A DNA stretch of 64,000 nucleotides, taken from contig NZ_CP118158.1 of NCBI RefSeq assembly GCF_028747785.1, positions 1,302,001 to 1,366,000 on the forward strand, in the 5' to 3' direction. The notes under the pieces are model-generated. The model searched no databases. It was given only the letters and a program-made list of their open reading frames with translations, and was not told the DNA's origin. This document shows, one piece after another, positions 35,146 through 45,832 of this stretch (position 1 is its first letter; each line of letters begins with the position of its first letter). The stretch comes from Halosimplex aquaticum. GTDB lineage: Archaea > Halobacteriota > Halobacteria > Halobacteriales > Haloarculaceae. Made by a program: the position numbers and the translations under genes.

Positions 35146-36126
35146 ATGGAACGGAGCGACGCGTCCGAGTCGCCGCTGGCGGCGGCTCCGGGGGCGACCG
35201 GGCCGGCGAGCGAGGCCTTCGAACTACTGAGCAACGAGACGCGACTGGCGATCCTCGTCGCGCTCTGGGACGCGTACGATCCCTTCGACGGCGAGAACGC
35301 CGTCCGGTTCTCCGACCTCCGCGACGCCGTCGGCGTGACAGACAGCGGCCAGTTCAACTACCACCTCGAAAAGCTGACGGGCCACTTCGTCGAGTCGACC
35401 GACCAGGGGTACGAACTCCGCGAGCCCGGGCGCAAGTTCGTCCGCGCCGTCGTCGCCGGCGCCGGCATCGAGGAACCGACCCTGGAGCCGACGGAGATCG
35501 ACATGGAGTGCAGTCTCTGCGGGGGAGCCGTCGAAGTCGGCTACGAGGACGGGTGGGTGTACAACGCCTGTACCGAGTGCGACGGCCTCTTCGCCGGCGA
35601 GGACACGCCCCGCGGCCACCTCAGCAAGTTCAAACTCGACCCCGCGGGATTCACCGGTCGGTCCCCCGCGGAGATCTACTCGGCGGCCTGGGTGCGAGCG
35701 TTCCAGCGACTCTACGCGATGATCGAGGGCATCTGTCCGTCCTGTTCCGGACCGGTCGAACGCTCGCTCGAACGGTGTGAGACCCACGACGACGAGGGGA
35801 TCTGCGACGACTGCGACCGCGGCGCGGCGGTCACGGCCCAGTTCGAGTGCCCGGTCTGCAAGGAATGGGCGGTGACGACGCTCGGCGGCGTCGCGAAGTA
35901 CCATCCCGCGGCCGTCGCCTTCCACTACGAGCGCGGCCTCCCGCTGCAGTACGGGTTCAACGACCTCGCGTCGATCAACGAACGGCTCGAAACCGGACAC
36001 ACGGACTGGAACGTCGTCTCCGAGGACCCGCTCCGCGTCCGAGTCACGCTCGGATTCGACGGCGACGAACTGGATATCGAACTGGCCGAGGACCTGTCGG
36101 TCGTCGACGTGAGCGATCCCCGGTAA
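35146..36126 (+). CDS. ArsR-type winged-helix regulator with zinc-rich C-terminal domain
   Basis: 326 residues. A winged helix at about 22-105 (AFELLSNETRLAILVALWD, then VRFSDLRDAVGVTDSGQFNYHLEKLTG) is followed by two Cys-rich blocks: CSLC..CTEC (about 123-147) and CPSC, CETH, CDDC, CPVC (about 199-245). It resembles the haloarchaeal DUF7347/DUF7351 regulators, which probably sense a metal or a redox change. Leaderless start at 35146 supported by the TATA-like box. Confidence 0.85.
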   Translation: MERSDASESPLAAAPGATGPASEAFELLSNETRLAILVALWDAYDPFDGENAVRFSDLRDAVGVTDSGQFNYHLEKLTGHFVESTDQGYELREPGRKFVRAVVAGAGIEEPTLEPTEIDMECSLCGGAVEVGYEDGWVYNACTECDGLFAGEDTPRGHLSKFKLDPAGFTGRSPAEIYSAAWVRAFQRLYAMIEGICPSCSGPVERSLERCETHDDEGICDDCDRGAAVTAQFECPVCKEWAVTTLGGVAKYHPAAVAFHYERGLPLQYGFNDLASINERLETGHTDWNVVSEDPLRVRVTLGFDGDELDIELAEDLSVVDVSDPR

Positions 36127-36171
36127 GCGTCGGCGCGCCGCCGTGCCGGTCGGCGGTGGGAGTCCGACTCG

Positions 36172-36525
36172 TCAGTCGTCCCCGTCGTCCGGCAGCCGTT
36201 CGACCGCGCGCTCCCAGCTGTGGCGGGCGAGCCCGCCCCCGCCCGCGAAGCGACCGAGGTACTGCTCGCGGGGGATCGGTCCCCACCACTCCCCGTCGGC
36301 CCGGCGGAGGTGTCGCACCCACAGCCAGGTCAACGCAATCCAGGGGGCGCCGAAAACGGCCAGCCAGAGCGTCCCGTCGGTGTACGGGACTGTCACGCCG
36401 ACAGCCTGTAGCGCCTGCCATCCCAGCACCGCGCCGACGAACAGCCCTCCGAACACGAAGACGCTCCCCAGGACGCACTGGAAGGCCAGCATCGGCCAAC
36501 CGGAGACGTCGATCGTCTTCGCCAT
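36172..36525 (-). CDS. two-helix membrane protein
   Basis: 117 residues. Two to three membrane helices (about 11-34 and 50-69) with a cytoplasmic tail rich in Arg and Gly (REQYLGRFAGGGGLARHSWERAVERL). No match that I recognise. Convergent with the ArsR-type gene 45 nt away. Confidence 0.65.
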   Translation of the reverse strand: MAKTIDVSGWPMLAFQCVLGSVFVFGGLFVGAVLGWQALQAVGVTVPYTDGTLWLAVFGAPWIALTWLWVRHLRRADGEWWGPIPREQYLGRFAGGGGLARHSWERAVERLPDDGDD

Positions 36526-36657
36526 CTCTCTGTTCGGAAGTTGCCTGTCATCGTAGATACGTCTTCTGGGGCCGGGCGTGCGGACAGAAGTCCTCGTCGA
36601 AAAAAGGCAGAAAGCCGGATCTCCGTCCGGTGAGCCGTGCGATAGCGCCGCTCTGCG

Positions 36658-38925
36658 TTACTCTTCGTCTTCCTGCTGTTGGGCGTCGACCACGGCCGCG
36701 GCACCGAGATTCACGATGTCCTTGACCTCGTCGCCCCGCTGGAGGACGTGGACGGGCTTGTCCATGCCGACCAGCATCGGGCCGATGGCGTCTGCGCCGC
36801 CGAGGCGCTGGAGGAGCTTGTAGCCGATGTTGCCGGCTTCGAGGTTCGGGAACACGAGGACGTTCGCTGGGTCTTCGAGGTCGGCGAAGTCGTAGGTGCC
36901 GTTGAGGATGTCCTCGACGACGGCGGTGTCGGCCTGCATCTCCCCGTCGACCGGGAAGTCGACCTCGGGGTCGTCGTGGAGGTCGCTGACGGCGTCGCGT
37001 AGCTTCGCCGTCCCCTCGTTCTCGACGCTGCCGAAGTTCGAGTACGAGAGCAGCGCGGCGCGGGGCTCGACGTTGAAGTCCCGGGCGAGGCTGGCGGTGT
37101 GTTTCGTGACCTCCGAGAGGACCGCCTCGTCGGGGTCCAGGTTGACCGTCGTGTCCGCGCAGAAGACGACCTTGTTCTTGAAGGTCAGCATGTAGACGCC
37201 GGCCGCGTAGTCGGCGTCGGGCGCGGTGCCGATGACTTCCAGCGGCGGGCGCAGCGCCGAGGGGTAGTGGTGGGTCAGCCCCGTCAGCATCGCGTCGGCG
37301 TCGCCCTGCTCGACCATCACGCTCGCGAGGTAGTTGGTGTCGTTCTCGATGAGCTCGGAGGCCTCGCTGCGGGTGATGCCCTTGCGCTGGCGGAGCTCGT
37401 GGAGCCGATCGGCGTACTCCTCGTAGTCGCCGTTCTCCGGGTCGACGACCTCGGGCTGGAACTCCAGCCCCAGGTCGGCCGTGGTGGCCTCGATCTCCTC
37501 GCGGTCACCGATGAGCACGGGTTCGGCGATCTCCTGCTCCTGGAGCTGGAAGGCCGCGCGGATCATCTTCTCGTCGGTCCCCTCGGCGAGCGCGAGGCGC
37601 TTGGGGTCGCTCTTGGCCTTGTTGAGGACGACCCGCATCATCTCGCGAGACTTGCCGAGGCGGGCCTCCAGCGTCTCGACGTACTCGTCGGTGTCGAGTT
37701 CCGCGCGGGCGGCGCCGGACTCCATGGCGGCCTCGGCGACCGCGGGCGCGACCTCGAAGAGGACGCGCGGGTCGACGGGCTTGGGGATGATGTACTCGGG
37801 GCCGAACTGCAGCGGCTGGTCGCCGTAGGCCTTGACGACCTCGTCCGGGACGTCCTTGCGGGCGAGTTCCGCGAGCGCCTCCGCGGCGGCGGTCTTCATC
37901 TCCTCGTTGATGTCCGTCGCGCGCACGTCGAGCGCGCCGCGGAAGATGAAGGGGAATCCGAGGACGTTGTTGACCTGGTTCGGGTAGTCCGAGCGGCCGG
38001 TGCCCATGATGACGGTGTCGTCGCGGGCGTTCTTGGCGTCCTCGTAGGTGATCTCCGGGTCCGGGTTGGCCATCGCGAAGATAATCGGGTTCTCGTTCAT
38101 CGACCGGACCATCTCCTGGTCGACGATGCCGCCGATGGAGAGGCCGACGAACACGTCGGCGTCGTCCATCGCGTCGGCGAGGTCGCCCTCGGGCACGTCG
38201 CGGGCGAACTCCCGCTTGTACTCGTTGAGGTCGCCGGCCTCGGCGCGCTCCTCGGTGATGATCCCCGAGGAGTCACACATCAGGATGTTCTCCTTCTTCG
38301 CGCCCAGCGAGACGTAGAAGCGGGCGGTCGCGATGGCGCTCGCGCCGGCGCCGGAGAAGACGATCCGCATGTCTTCGAGGCTCTTCCCGGAGATCTCCGC
38401 TGCGTTGATCAGCGCGGCGCCGGAGATGATGGCCGTCCCGTGCTGGTCGTCGTGGAAGACGGGGATGTCCATCCGCTCGCGGAGCTCCGCTTCCATGACG
38501 AAACACTCCGGCGCGCTGATGTCCTCTAAGTTGATCCCGCCGAAGGTCGGCTCCATCGCGGCGACGGCGTCGATGAAGGCCTGTGTGTCGTGCTCGTCGA
38601 GTTCGATGTCGAAGACGTCGATGTCGGCGAACCGCTTGAACAGGACGCCCTTGCCCTCCATGACGGGTTTCGACGCCTGCGCCCCGATGTCGCCGAGGCC
38701 GAGCACGGCCGACCCGTTCGAGACGACGCCGACCATGTTGCCCTTCGCCGTGTACTCGTAGGCGTCGCCCGGGTTCTCGTCGATCTCCAGGCACGGCGCC
38801 GCGACGCCCGGCGAGTACGCCAGCTGCAGATCCCGCTGCGTGTTCGTCGGCTTCGTCGTCGCGATCTCCAGCTTGCCGGGCGGCTCCGTCCGGTGATACT
38901 CCAGTGCGTCCTCGTCGAGTCCCAT
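36658..38925 (-). CDS. maeB: NADP-dependent malic enzyme fused to phosphotransacetylase-like domain
   Basis: 755 residues from ATG 38925. The N-terminal malic domain (1-400) has [12 protein letters not shown], the Lys in [12 protein letters not shown], metal ligands in EDISAPECF and DDQHGTA, and the Rossmann loop [14 protein letters not shown]. Residues about 430-755 form a phosphotransacetylase-like domain ([15 protein letters not shown], [16 protein letters not shown]). It decarboxylates malate to pyruvate with NAD(P)+; in bacteria the PTA domain confers allosteric control by acetyl-CoA. The frame upstream to 39426 is spurious. Confidence 0.95.
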   Translation of the reverse strand: MGLDEDALEYHRTEPPGKLEIATTKPTNTQRDLQLAYSPGVAAPCLEIDENPGDAYEYTAKGNMVGVVSNGSAVLGLGDIGAQASKPVMEGKGVLFKRFADIDVFDIELDEHDTQAFIDAVAAMEPTFGGINLEDISAPECFVMEAELRERMDIPVFHDDQHGTAIISGAALINAAEISGKSLEDMRIVFSGAGASAIATARFYVSLGAKKENILMCDSSGIITEERAEAGDLNEYKREFARDVPEGDLADAMDDADVFVGLSIGGIVDQEMVRSMNENPIIFAMANPDPEITYEDAKNARDDTVIMGTGRSDYPNQVNNVLGFPFIFRGALDVRATDINEEMKTAAAEALAELARKDVPDEVVKAYGDQPLQFGPEYIIPKPVDPRVLFEVAPAVAEAAMESGAARAELDTDEYVETLEARLGKSREMMRVVLNKAKSDPKRLALAEGTDEKMIRAAFQLQEQEIAEPVLIGDREEIEATTADLGLEFQPEVVDPENGDYEEYADRLHELRQRKGITRSEASELIENDTNYLASVMVEQGDADAMLTGLTHHYPSALRPPLEVIGTAPDADYAAGVYMLTFKNKVVFCADTTVNLDPDEAVLSEVTKHTASLARDFNVEPRAALLSYSNFGSVENEGTAKLRDAVSDLHDDPEVDFPVDGEMQADTAVVEDILNGTYDFADLEDPANVLVFPNLEAGNIGYKLLQRLGGADAIGPMLVGMDKPVHVLQRGDEVKDIVNLGAAAVVDAQQQEDEE

Positions 38926-39271
38926 ACGATATCCCCGGACGGGGCCGGCAAAAACCTTCTCGTTGTGCCAAATGACGACTGATTGTTCGTCGTTCGTCGA
39001 ATCCTTGACGACGCGGATATCGCCGCCGAGAGCGCCGCAACGAGTTTGGGATCGGGGAGATACGTTCGTCCTACGGGAACATCTCTCGGCGTGATTCGAT
39101 CGTCGTTCGGCCGGGCGTCTGTGGTCGGGAATCCGTAAACGGTCAGTCGACAGTCGTCGGTCGCCGGTCGATAGCCGGTCGGCAGTCGCCCGCGGGTGCG
39201 CTCGGCTCAGTCCGGGTCGGGCTGCGACGGAGATAGGGGGAGTAAAGTCTGTGGCGAACGAAGCCGCGGTC
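38926..39271. other. intergenic region between maeB and ctaA (346 nt)
   Basis: Divergent promoter region. On the plus side the stretch ggagtaaagtc lies about 27 nt before ATG 39272. AT-rich text near 38950-38990 (caaaaacc, gttgtgccaaat) may serve maeB on the minus strand. I see no RNA gene or coding frame here. Confidence 0.5.
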
Positions 39272-40117
39272 ATGACCCGCCGCTTCCGGACCCTCGCGGG
39301 CGTCACGACGGCGCTCACCTTCGTCCTCATCCTGCTCGGACTGCACACCGGGTCGACCGGTGGCGGACTCTCGTGTGGAACGCGCTGGCCGCTGTGCAAC
39401 GGCTGGATGGGCCTGTTCCCGGCCAACTGGGCGAGCTTCTTCGAGTGGTTCCACCGCTTCGTCGCGATGATCGTCGGCTTCCTCCTGCTGGGCTGGCTCT
39501 ACGGCGTCTGGCGCTGGCAGGACGACCGTCGCATCCGCTACGCGGTCACCGCCGCCATCGCGATCCTCCCGTTCCAGATCGTCCTCGGCGGGGTGACCAC
39601 GACCGCCGGCGGCATGTTCCCCCACGGATTCAACCCCGTCATCATGATCGCCCACTTCACCACCGCGACCGTCATCTTCGCCCTGCTCGTCTACGCGGTG
39701 GCCCGGATGTTCGGCGCCCCCGGCTCGCACGCCGTCCGGTCGGTCGTCGGGCTCGCCGGCGGACTCGTCGCGCTCAACGCCGTCTTCGTGTTCGTCCCCG
39801 TGTTCGACCACCCGCCGACGAACCTGATCGCCTACTACGCCGCGTCGTTCGCCCTGCTGGCCGTCCTCGTCGCCCTCCTGACCTGGAGCGAGACCGCAGT
39901 CGAACCCGCGAACCTCCTGCGGTTCCGCGCCGTCACCGGCGTCGCCGCTGCGCTGCTCTACGTCGCCATGGTGTTGAGCAGGCAGAAGTGGGGGCTGCCC
40001 GACCTGTACGTGGAGACGGCGACGATCCTCCTCGCGGTCGCCGTCGCCGGACTCGCCGTCCTCGCGAACCGCGTCGTCGTCGACACCGGCGGTTTCGGCG
40101 CCCAGCGCGCGGACTGA
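39272..40117 (+). CDS. ctaA: COX15/CtaA family heme A synthase
   Basis: 281 residues from ATG 39272 ([11 protein letters not shown]); GTG 39251 is an alternative. Eight membrane helices in two halves. The first extracellular loop has the Cys pair [10 protein letters not shown] and the first half has the heme ligand His in EWFHRFVA and IAHFTTATV. The enzyme oxidises heme O to heme A for aa3-type oxidases. A second Cys pair, found in some bacterial CtaA, is not seen. No ctaB neighbour is visible in the window. Confidence 0.9.
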   Translation: MTRRFRTLAGVTTALTFVLILLGLHTGSTGGGLSCGTRWPLCNGWMGLFPANWASFFEWFHRFVAMIVGFLLLGWLYGVWRWQDDRRIRYAVTAAIAILPFQIVLGGVTTTAGGMFPHGFNPVIMIAHFTTATVIFALLVYAVARMFGAPGSHAVRSVVGLAGGLVALNAVFVFVPVFDHPPTNLIAYYAASFALLAVLVALLTWSETAVEPANLLRFRAVTGVAAALLYVAMVLSRQKWGLPDLYVETATILLAVAVAGLAVLANRVVVDTGGFGAQRAD

Positions 40118-40144
40118 CGCCACACTGGTCACGACCGACGTATC

Positions 40145-41509
40145 TCACGCTCGCCGTCGACGCCAGCAGGCCACGACGAGTCCTGCGAGCGCCCCGAGGA
40201 CTCCGAATCCGGGGCCCGTGTCCGCGACAGTGTCAGTCGGCGACGGGGGCGTGGCGACCGTCGCTGCAGGCGTCGGTGTCGATGTCGTTGTAGTCATCGG
40301 GGTCGGCGCGGTCGTTGTCTCAGCAGGCGTCGGCGACATCGTCGCAGCCTGGGTAGACGTGACCGTCTCCGTCGGCGTCGGCGTGGAGAGCGCCGGACGG
40401 ACGGTGAACCGCTCGCGCAGGAGGACGCGGTCGCCGGCAGTGACCTCCAGCGTCGCAGCGGTGTCGGGTTCGACCCCGCTCGCGTCGAGCGTCGCCGTCG
40501 CCGAAGTGAAGACGGTGTCGTTAGACAGTTCGGCGCCGTAGGCGTCGTCCAAGGGACCGGGACCGAACTCATCGGTCGCCGCGGTCGTGTTCGACAGCGG
40601 CGGACCGCCGTCGGAGCGGTTCACGACCCTGACGGTCACGGGCGCACCCGCGTCGAGGGAGGTGTGTGCGACGAGTCGCTGGCCGGACTGTGCCTGCACC
40701 GTCCGGTTCCACCCGCTGGGCAACTCGAAGACCGTCCTCTCGTCGTCGTCGATGAGATCGATGACGGGTTTGGTCTGCCAACTTTCACCCTCTACTGCGA
40801 GGTCGAAGACACTCGCGTTACCGATGAATCGTGAGGACCGTCCGTCGATGGTCACGTTCAGTGCGAAGTTGTAACGTCCCGAGGGCGCCCACGGGTCGTC
40901 GTCTGTGTCCCAGACAATCTCCCTCCCGCCTTCGAAGTTGACCCACCCGTGAAGAAGGCTCGTCGGGTCCACGACGACGTAGTAGGTATCGGCGTCCCGG
41001 TCGCTGTAGACGGTCGTCGAACTGGTCCGATTGAAGCGGAACACCCTTGGGAGCGTATGCAGTGACAGACTAGAACTAGTCATGGACTCCAGCCTGAAGG
41101 CGTCGTCCGCGCCGTAGACCACGTCGAAGAAGCGCATCGTCTCGTTGGTTCCGCTGGCGTTCGCGAGGCGGTCGGCCATGCCCGGCATCCGTAACTCCAG
41201 TACGAGCGTCCCGTTCACCGGCACCCGTCGGTCCCGGTGGAGCCTCCCGTCGGCCATGGCCCGCTCGACGTCCGCACGCGAGGAGAACGCCTCGTGCAGC
41301 GGCCGCTCGTCACTCAGATCCGGATACGGCGACGGGTCGCTGCTCCAGACCCGCAGGTCCGTCACCGTCACGTCCGTCGATGCTGTTCCGACACTGGACT
41401 TGTCGGTTGACGGCGAGGACAGACCGCCGGTCGCGGCCACGGGACCGACTACGAGCGTCAGTACGACGCAGACGGTGATCGTGTCGGTGAATTTTCTCTT
41501 GGAGGGCAC
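40145..41509 (-). CDS. secreted PGF-CTERM surface protein
   Basis: 454 residues using GTG 41509, which has a TATA-like box about 28 nt upstream. The N-terminus is a signal peptide (FTDTITVCVVLTLVVGPVAAT), the middle is a Ser/Thr/Asp-rich extracellular domain, and residues about 370-430 are a Thr/Pro/Ala linker. The C-terminus reads TGPGFGVLGALAGLVVACWR followed by four basic residues, a PGF-CTERM tail processed by archaeosortase A for lipid anchoring. The domain fold is not recognised. Confidence 0.85.
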   Translation of the reverse strand: MPSKRKFTDTITVCVVLTLVVGPVAATGGLSSPSTDKSSVGTASTDVTVTDLRVWSSDPSPYPDLSDERPLHEAFSSRADVERAMADGRLHRDRRVPVNGTLVLELRMPGMADRLANASGTNETMRFFDVVYGADDAFRLESMTSSSLSLHTLPRVFRFNRTSSTTVYSDRDADTYYVVVDPTSLLHGWVNFEGGREIVWDTDDDPWAPSGRYNFALNVTIDGRSSRFIGNASVFDLAVEGESWQTKPVIDLIDDDERTVFELPSGWNRTVQAQSGQRLVAHTSLDAGAPVTVRVVNRSDGGPPLSNTTAATDEFGPGPLDDAYGAELSNDTVFTSATATLDASGVEPDTAATLEVTAGDRVLLRERFTVRPALSTPTPTETVTSTQAATMSPTPAETTTAPTPMTTTTSTPTPAATVATPPSPTDTVADTGPGFGVLGALAGLVVACWRRRRA

Positions 41510-41532
41510 TACCTGCGGTGTCGATGGGCCGC

Positions 41533-41541
41533 GGTAAATCC
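41533..41541 (-). promoter_or_regulatory. TATA-like box for the PGF-CTERM protein
   Basis: The minus-strand reading of ggtaaatcc is centred about 28 nt before GTG 41509. Confidence 0.5.
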
Positions 41542-41676
41542 CTTCTGTCCGTCCAGTCCGCCTCGGGACGGACTCCCGACCTCGGGGATGTCCAGATACA
41601 GTTTCGCGGACTCCGGCGCGCGGCCGCGTCGACCCCATCCCAAGACACATACTGGCAGCGTTCCAACACGACACCG

Positions 41677-42003
41677 ATGGTCCCCGACATCGTCAACCTC
41701 GCCCTCGTCGTCGCGTACGTCCTCCTCCTCGGCGTCGTTGCCGTGCGGTATCGGCGCGGGGCTATCGACCGGACCCGGCTGACGATGTACCTCGGCCTCT
41801 GTCTCACGTGGCTCGCCTACGGCCTTCTCCAGATCACACAGGAGGGCATCGTCGAGACCGGGACACCGCTGAACTACGCGCTCGACGGTCTCGCACTCGT
41901 CTGTCTGGTCGCCGGGTTGTTCCTCATGTATCGCTGGTGGCGCGAGCGAGGCCGGACGGAAAAGCGAGTCTCCGACGGTGAGTCGACGGACCGAGCTACA
42001 TGA
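41677..42003 (+). CDS. three-helix membrane protein
   Basis: 108 residues from ATG 41677 (MVPDIVNLALVVAYVLLLGV). Three membrane helices (about 5-22, 36-54, 66-86) and a short cytoplasmic tail rich in Arg and Glu. The stop overlaps the rfcL stop on the other strand by 8 nt (convergent). Unknown function. Confidence 0.65.
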   Translation: MVPDIVNLALVVAYVLLLGVVAVRYRRGAIDRTRLTMYLGLCLTWLAYGLLQITQEGIVETGTPLNYALDGLALVCLVAGLFLMYRWWRERGRTEKRVSDGESTDRAT

Positions 42004-43501
42004 AGTCCGTCAGGCCGGACTGCCCGTCGTCGTCCTCGGGCTCCGCCCCGTCGTCTGTGTCACCGTTCTCGGCGTCCCCGTCGCTCGCCTCGGCCGCACC
42101 GTCGCCCCCACCGAGCGACGCTTGCGCGGCCTCGCTCTCGTCGTCGTCCGCTTCCTCGCTCCCCGTGTCCGGGGACTCCCCGTCACCCGCGTGAGCGTTC
42201 TCGAACGCGCCGCCGGCATTCTCGACGGCCCGCTCCTCACGGAGCCGTTCGGCGTCTTCGACGATCGACTGCACCTTATTCGTGTCTTCGCCGCTCCCGG
42301 TGATGAAGGAGACGTGCTTGGCTTCGAGTTCGTACTTCGCGGCCATCGCGACGGTCAGCTCACGGTTCTTGCAGTGGTGGGTCATCACCGAGAGGTGCGG
42401 GAGGATCTCCCGGCGAGCGGTCGACATGCTGACGCCGCCGGCGTCGGCGATCTGCTGGGCGATGTAGTCGCGCGTGTTGCGAGTGCCCCGCGAGCGGCCG
42501 AGCTTCGACCAGTAACTCGGCGGGCCGTAGCGGGTCCACCCGCCCTTGGGTTCCCGGCGGGCGGCGGCGACCCCGGCGGTCATGTTGTCGCCCGCGTAGC
42601 GCCAGAACGAGTAGTTCTGGGTCGCGCGGACGCGGCCGAGCCACCGGTCGGCGTTCGACAGGAAGTCGTAGGCGACCGCGAGCTCCTCGCCCTCGTAGTC
42701 CTTGGGCATGTTGTCTTCGATCCAGTTGATGAGGTCGTCCGGCGTCTCGTCGACGTCGTAGGAGGCCTTCAGCGCCTCCTCGGCGCCGGCCTCCTTGATG
42801 ACGGTGTCGAGGTAGTCGAAGACGCCCTTCGTCCGGTCGCGCTCGCCCGTGACCACGTCGTCCGCGCCGATGCGGTCCCGGCCCTCCGCCATCGCCTGGA
42901 GGTCCTTGATGGCGCCGCGGAGGTCGCCGCTGTTCATCTCCGCGATCTGGTCGAGCGCCGCGTCGTCGTACTCGATGTCCTCCTTCCGGCACAGGTCCCG
43001 GAGGACGGGGACGATCGAGCGCTTGGACACGTCGCGGAACTCGATCTCCCGGCAGGCGTTCCGCAGCCCGTTGGACATGTCGTAGAACTCGTTGGCGATG
43101 AGGATCATCGGCTGGCTGGCCTCCTTGACCAGCGAGGTGATCGCCGCCGTGCCGCCGCGGTCGACGTTTCCGTGGAGGTTGTCGGCCTCGTCGAGGATGA
43201 CGACCCGACGACCCGCCTCGCCGGCCGTGAGCGTGCCCGACTTCGCCGCCTCGCCGGCGACCCGCTCGATGACGTCCTTCGTGCGCGAGTCCGAGGCGTT
43301 GAGCTCGATGGTCGGCCAGCCCATGTCGTTCGCGAGCGCGTGCGCCGCGGAGGTCTTGCCGATCCCCGGCGACCCGTGGAGCACGACCGCTTCCCGGTGG
43401 TCCTCCCAGGTGTCGGCCCACTCCTTCAGGGCGTCGCGGGCCTTGTCGTTCCCGCGGATCTCCGAGAGCGACGACGGCCGGTACTTCTCCGTCCAGTCCA
43501 T
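41996..43501 (-). CDS. rfcL: replication factor C large subunit
   Basis: 501 residues from ATG 43501 (MDWTEKYRPSSLSEIRGND). AAA+ ATPase with Walker A HGSPGIGKTS (about 42-51), Walker B VVILDEADN and the downstream SRC-type region. The clamp-loader large subunit opens PCNA and loads it on DNA with the small subunit, which is not in this window. The C-terminal acidic tail ends QSGLTDFM, a PCNA-interacting peptide. It convergently overlaps the membrane gene by 8 nt. Confidence 0.95.
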   Translation of the reverse strand: MDWTEKYRPSSLSEIRGNDKARDALKEWADTWEDHREAVVLHGSPGIGKTSAAHALANDMGWPTIELNASDSRTKDVIERVAGEAAKSGTLTAGEAGRRVVILDEADNLHGNVDRGGTAAITSLVKEASQPMILIANEFYDMSNGLRNACREIEFRDVSKRSIVPVLRDLCRKEDIEYDDAALDQIAEMNSGDLRGAIKDLQAMAEGRDRIGADDVVTGERDRTKGVFDYLDTVIKEAGAEEALKASYDVDETPDDLINWIEDNMPKDYEGEELAVAYDFLSNADRWLGRVRATQNYSFWRYAGDNMTAGVAAARREPKGGWTRYGPPSYWSKLGRSRGTRNTRDYIAQQIADAGGVSMSTARREILPHLSVMTHHCKNRELTVAMAAKYELEAKHVSFITGSGEDTNKVQSIVEDAERLREERAVENAGGAFENAHAGDGESPDTGSEEADDDESEAAQASLGGGDGAAEASDGDAENGDTDDGAEPEDDDGQSGLTDFM

Positions 43502-43641
43502 TGGCAGAGTCCAGGCGTGTGAGGGGGTTAGTGGTTTCGGAGCGCCGCGGACCGCGACGCCGGCCCAGCGCACGTGGCCCGCGCGGCGGACACGCGCCCG
43601 CCGGCCGACCCGTTTTCCGGTCGAAGCCCCAACGGGCGGAC

Positions 43642-44736
43642 ATGGTCTCGCTCGCAGGCGCTCGGCAGTTCGGGACCCGAGTCTACGGCGACGTCTCCGA
43701 CAAGAACGTGACGTTCATGGCGGCCGGGCTGGCGTACAACGCCTTCGTCTCGCTGGCGCCGCTGCTGCTCATCCTCTTCGTCGTGCTCAACGTCGTCGGC
43801 GGCGGACTCGAAGCGCGCGTGGTCGACGCGGCTCAGCAGTACCTGCCCGGCCCGATCGCCGAGGTGGTCAGCGGGCTGTTCTCCGGCGACGCGGGGTCCG
43901 GCGGGGCGTCCGTCATCGGCCTCGTCGTGCTGGTCTGGGGGGCGCTCAAGATCTTCCGGGGCCTCGACACCGCTTTCTCGGAGATCTACGAGACGACCGC
44001 CGAGAACTCCCTGGTCGACAAGCTCCGCGACGGTCTGGTCGTGCTCGGCGCGCTGGTCGTCGCCGTGCTGGCGACCGTCGGCGTCAGCGCGGCCGTCGCG
44101 CTGTTCGCGGACGCGATCCCGGTACTCAGCTACGTCTCGCCGCTCGTCCTCCTCGGCGGTCTCGTCCTGGCGTTCTTCCCGATGTACTACGTCTTCCCCG
44201 ACGTGGACGCGGGGATCTGGGACGTGTTGCCCGGCGCGGTCTTCGCCGCGGTCGGGTGGGCCGCCTTCCAGGCGCTCTTCCAGGTGTACCTCTCGTTCAG
44301 CGACCCCGGGTCGAGCAGCTTCTTCGGCGGCGTCATCGTCGTCGTCACCTACCTCTACTTCTCGGCGCTGGTCCTCCTCGTCGGTGCGGTGATAAACGCC
44401 GTGACTGGCGAGCACTCCTCCGGCCGGCCCGGCGGCGTCGGCCGCGGCGCCGCGAAGGCCCGGACGAAGCGCGACCAGTCGCTCGACCGCGACCAGCTCG
44501 ACGCCTACCTCCGCGGGCTGGACGAGCGACTGACCGCCCGGTACGACGCCCCCGACGACGGGGCCGACGCGGACCGGCCTCCGCGGCCCGACGGCCCGGT
44601 CCACCTCGTGGAGTCCGTCCGGGACGAGGCCGACGGCCAGCGGTGGACGGTCGAGCTCAGCTGGCGCGTCAGCGACGAGCGAGCGACCCGCGAGAGCCGG
44701 GAGGCCGCGTCGGCGTCGAGGCCGGCGGACGACTGA
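43642..44736 (+). CDS. YihY/BrkB family membrane protein
   Basis: 364 residues from ATG 43642 (MVSLAGARQFGTRVYGDV). Six membrane helices with the YihY signatures VTFMAAGLAYNAFVSLAPLL and VLVWGALKIFRGLDTAFSEIY, plus GGVIVVVTYLYFSALVLLVG near the last helix. The family is widespread and poorly understood, with roles suggested in membrane transport. The C-terminal 100 residues are a soluble acidic tail. The start at 43501 of the open frame is too far upstream. Confidence 0.83.
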   Translation: MVSLAGARQFGTRVYGDVSDKNVTFMAAGLAYNAFVSLAPLLLILFVVLNVVGGGLEARVVDAAQQYLPGPIAEVVSGLFSGDAGSGGASVIGLVVLVWGALKIFRGLDTAFSEIYETTAENSLVDKLRDGLVVLGALVVAVLATVGVSAAVALFADAIPVLSYVSPLVLLGGLVLAFFPMYYVFPDVDAGIWDVLPGAVFAAVGWAAFQALFQVYLSFSDPGSSSFFGGVIVVVTYLYFSALVLLVGAVINAVTGEHSSGRPGGVGRGAAKARTKRDQSLDRDQLDAYLRGLDERLTARYDAPDDGADADRPPRPDGPVHLVESVRDEADGQRWTVELSWRVSDERATRESREAASASRPADD

Positions 44737-44745
44737 ACCGCGGAC

Positions 44746-45675
44746 TCAGGCCGACTCGTCGGTCTCGCTCGACGCCGCCCGCTCGTCGACGGCGATCCGG
44801 CCCAGGAGTTCCTGTTGGGGCGCCGGGCTGATCGTGATGCCGGCCTCCTCGAAGCGGTCCCGGACTGCTTGCGCGAACCTCGACCGCACGTCGGCCACCT
44901 CGGGCTGTCCGGTGGCCGCGAGCCAGAAGTGCGTCCGGAGGACGACCGCGTCGTCGGCGAGCTCGTCGACGAACGCGACGGGTTCGGGATCGGCCGACAC
45001 CGCGTCGATGTCGCGGGCGGTCGCGACCAGGATCGCTTTCGCCTCGTCGACGTCGTCGGCGTAGTCGATGCCGACCCGTTCGACGACCCGGTAGCGACCT
45101 CTCCCGAACGGTCTGGTGATCGGCTGGCCCGTGAGGATCGTGTTGGGAACGGTCACGAGCGCGCCGTCGGGGCTCTCGACGCGGGTGACCCGGAGCGTGA
45201 TCGCCTCGACGGTCCCCCGGCCGTCGTCCCACTCGATGTAGTTGCCGACGCTGAACTCCGGGTCGAACACGAGGACGAGGCCGCTGACGAGCGACCCGAC
45301 GACGGTCTGGGCGGCGACGCCGACCGCGAGCGTCCCCGCGGCGACGACGATGGCGGAACTCGTGAGGACGTTCGCGAGGCCGGCCATCCCGGCCCCGACG
45401 ACGATCGCGAGCAGGACGACGAAGACCCGCACGTACCGGGTGATCGCGTCGTGGATGGTCGGGTTGTTGCGGTTGCGGCGCCGGACCACGCGACTGACGG
45501 CCGGTTCGAGGAGGTACCAGCCGACGATCAGGACGAGGGCCGCCCCGAGCACGAACCACCCGATCCGGACGACCGTCGGCGCGAAGTCGAACAGTTCGTC
45601 CGGGCCGACGCCCGGCGTGGGCGTCGAAGTCCCCGTCTCGGTCTGTGCCGGTGGGAGGGCGACGCGCGCGAGCAT
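44746..45675 (-). CDS. MscS family mechanosensitive channel
   Basis: 309 residues. Three membrane helices (about 35-58, 79-100, 104-128), the last with the Gly/Ala-rich pore-helix pattern TLAVGVAAQTVVGSLVSGL, then the beta-domain with VGNYIEWDDGRGTVEAITLRVTRV and the cytoplasmic domain ending near 290. It opens under membrane tension to release solutes on hypo-osmotic shock, relevant to a halophile. Convergent with the YihY gene. Confidence 0.9.
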   Translation of the reverse strand: MLARVALPPAQTETGTSTPTPGVGPDELFDFAPTVVRIGWFVLGAALVLIVGWYLLEPAVSRVVRRRNRNNPTIHDAITRYVRVFVVLLAIVVGAGMAGLANVLTSSAIVVAAGTLAVGVAAQTVVGSLVSGLVLVFDPEFSVGNYIEWDDGRGTVEAITLRVTRVESPDGALVTVPNTILTGQPITRPFGRGRYRVVERVGIDYADDVDEAKAILVATARDIDAVSADPEPVAFVDELADDAVVLRTHFWLAATGQPEVADVRSRFAQAVRDRFEEAGITISPAPQQELLGRIAVDERAASSETDESA

Positions 45676-45832
45676 GCCCAGACGCCCGACCGCACCGGAC
45701 TAAGGTATGGGGCGAGTACCGCTCGATCGAGGCCGTTCCGCCGGGACCGCTACCCGGCCACTCCGCTCGATCCGGCGTCGCCGGCGCCGAGAACCCAGAA
45801 AGCATTTTCCGTCGGGCCGGGACCGACGGGCC

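Noticed and set aside
38926..39426. Upstream extension of maeB
   Set aside because: Reads as non-coding sequence and overlaps the ctaA start; ATG 38925 fits the family.
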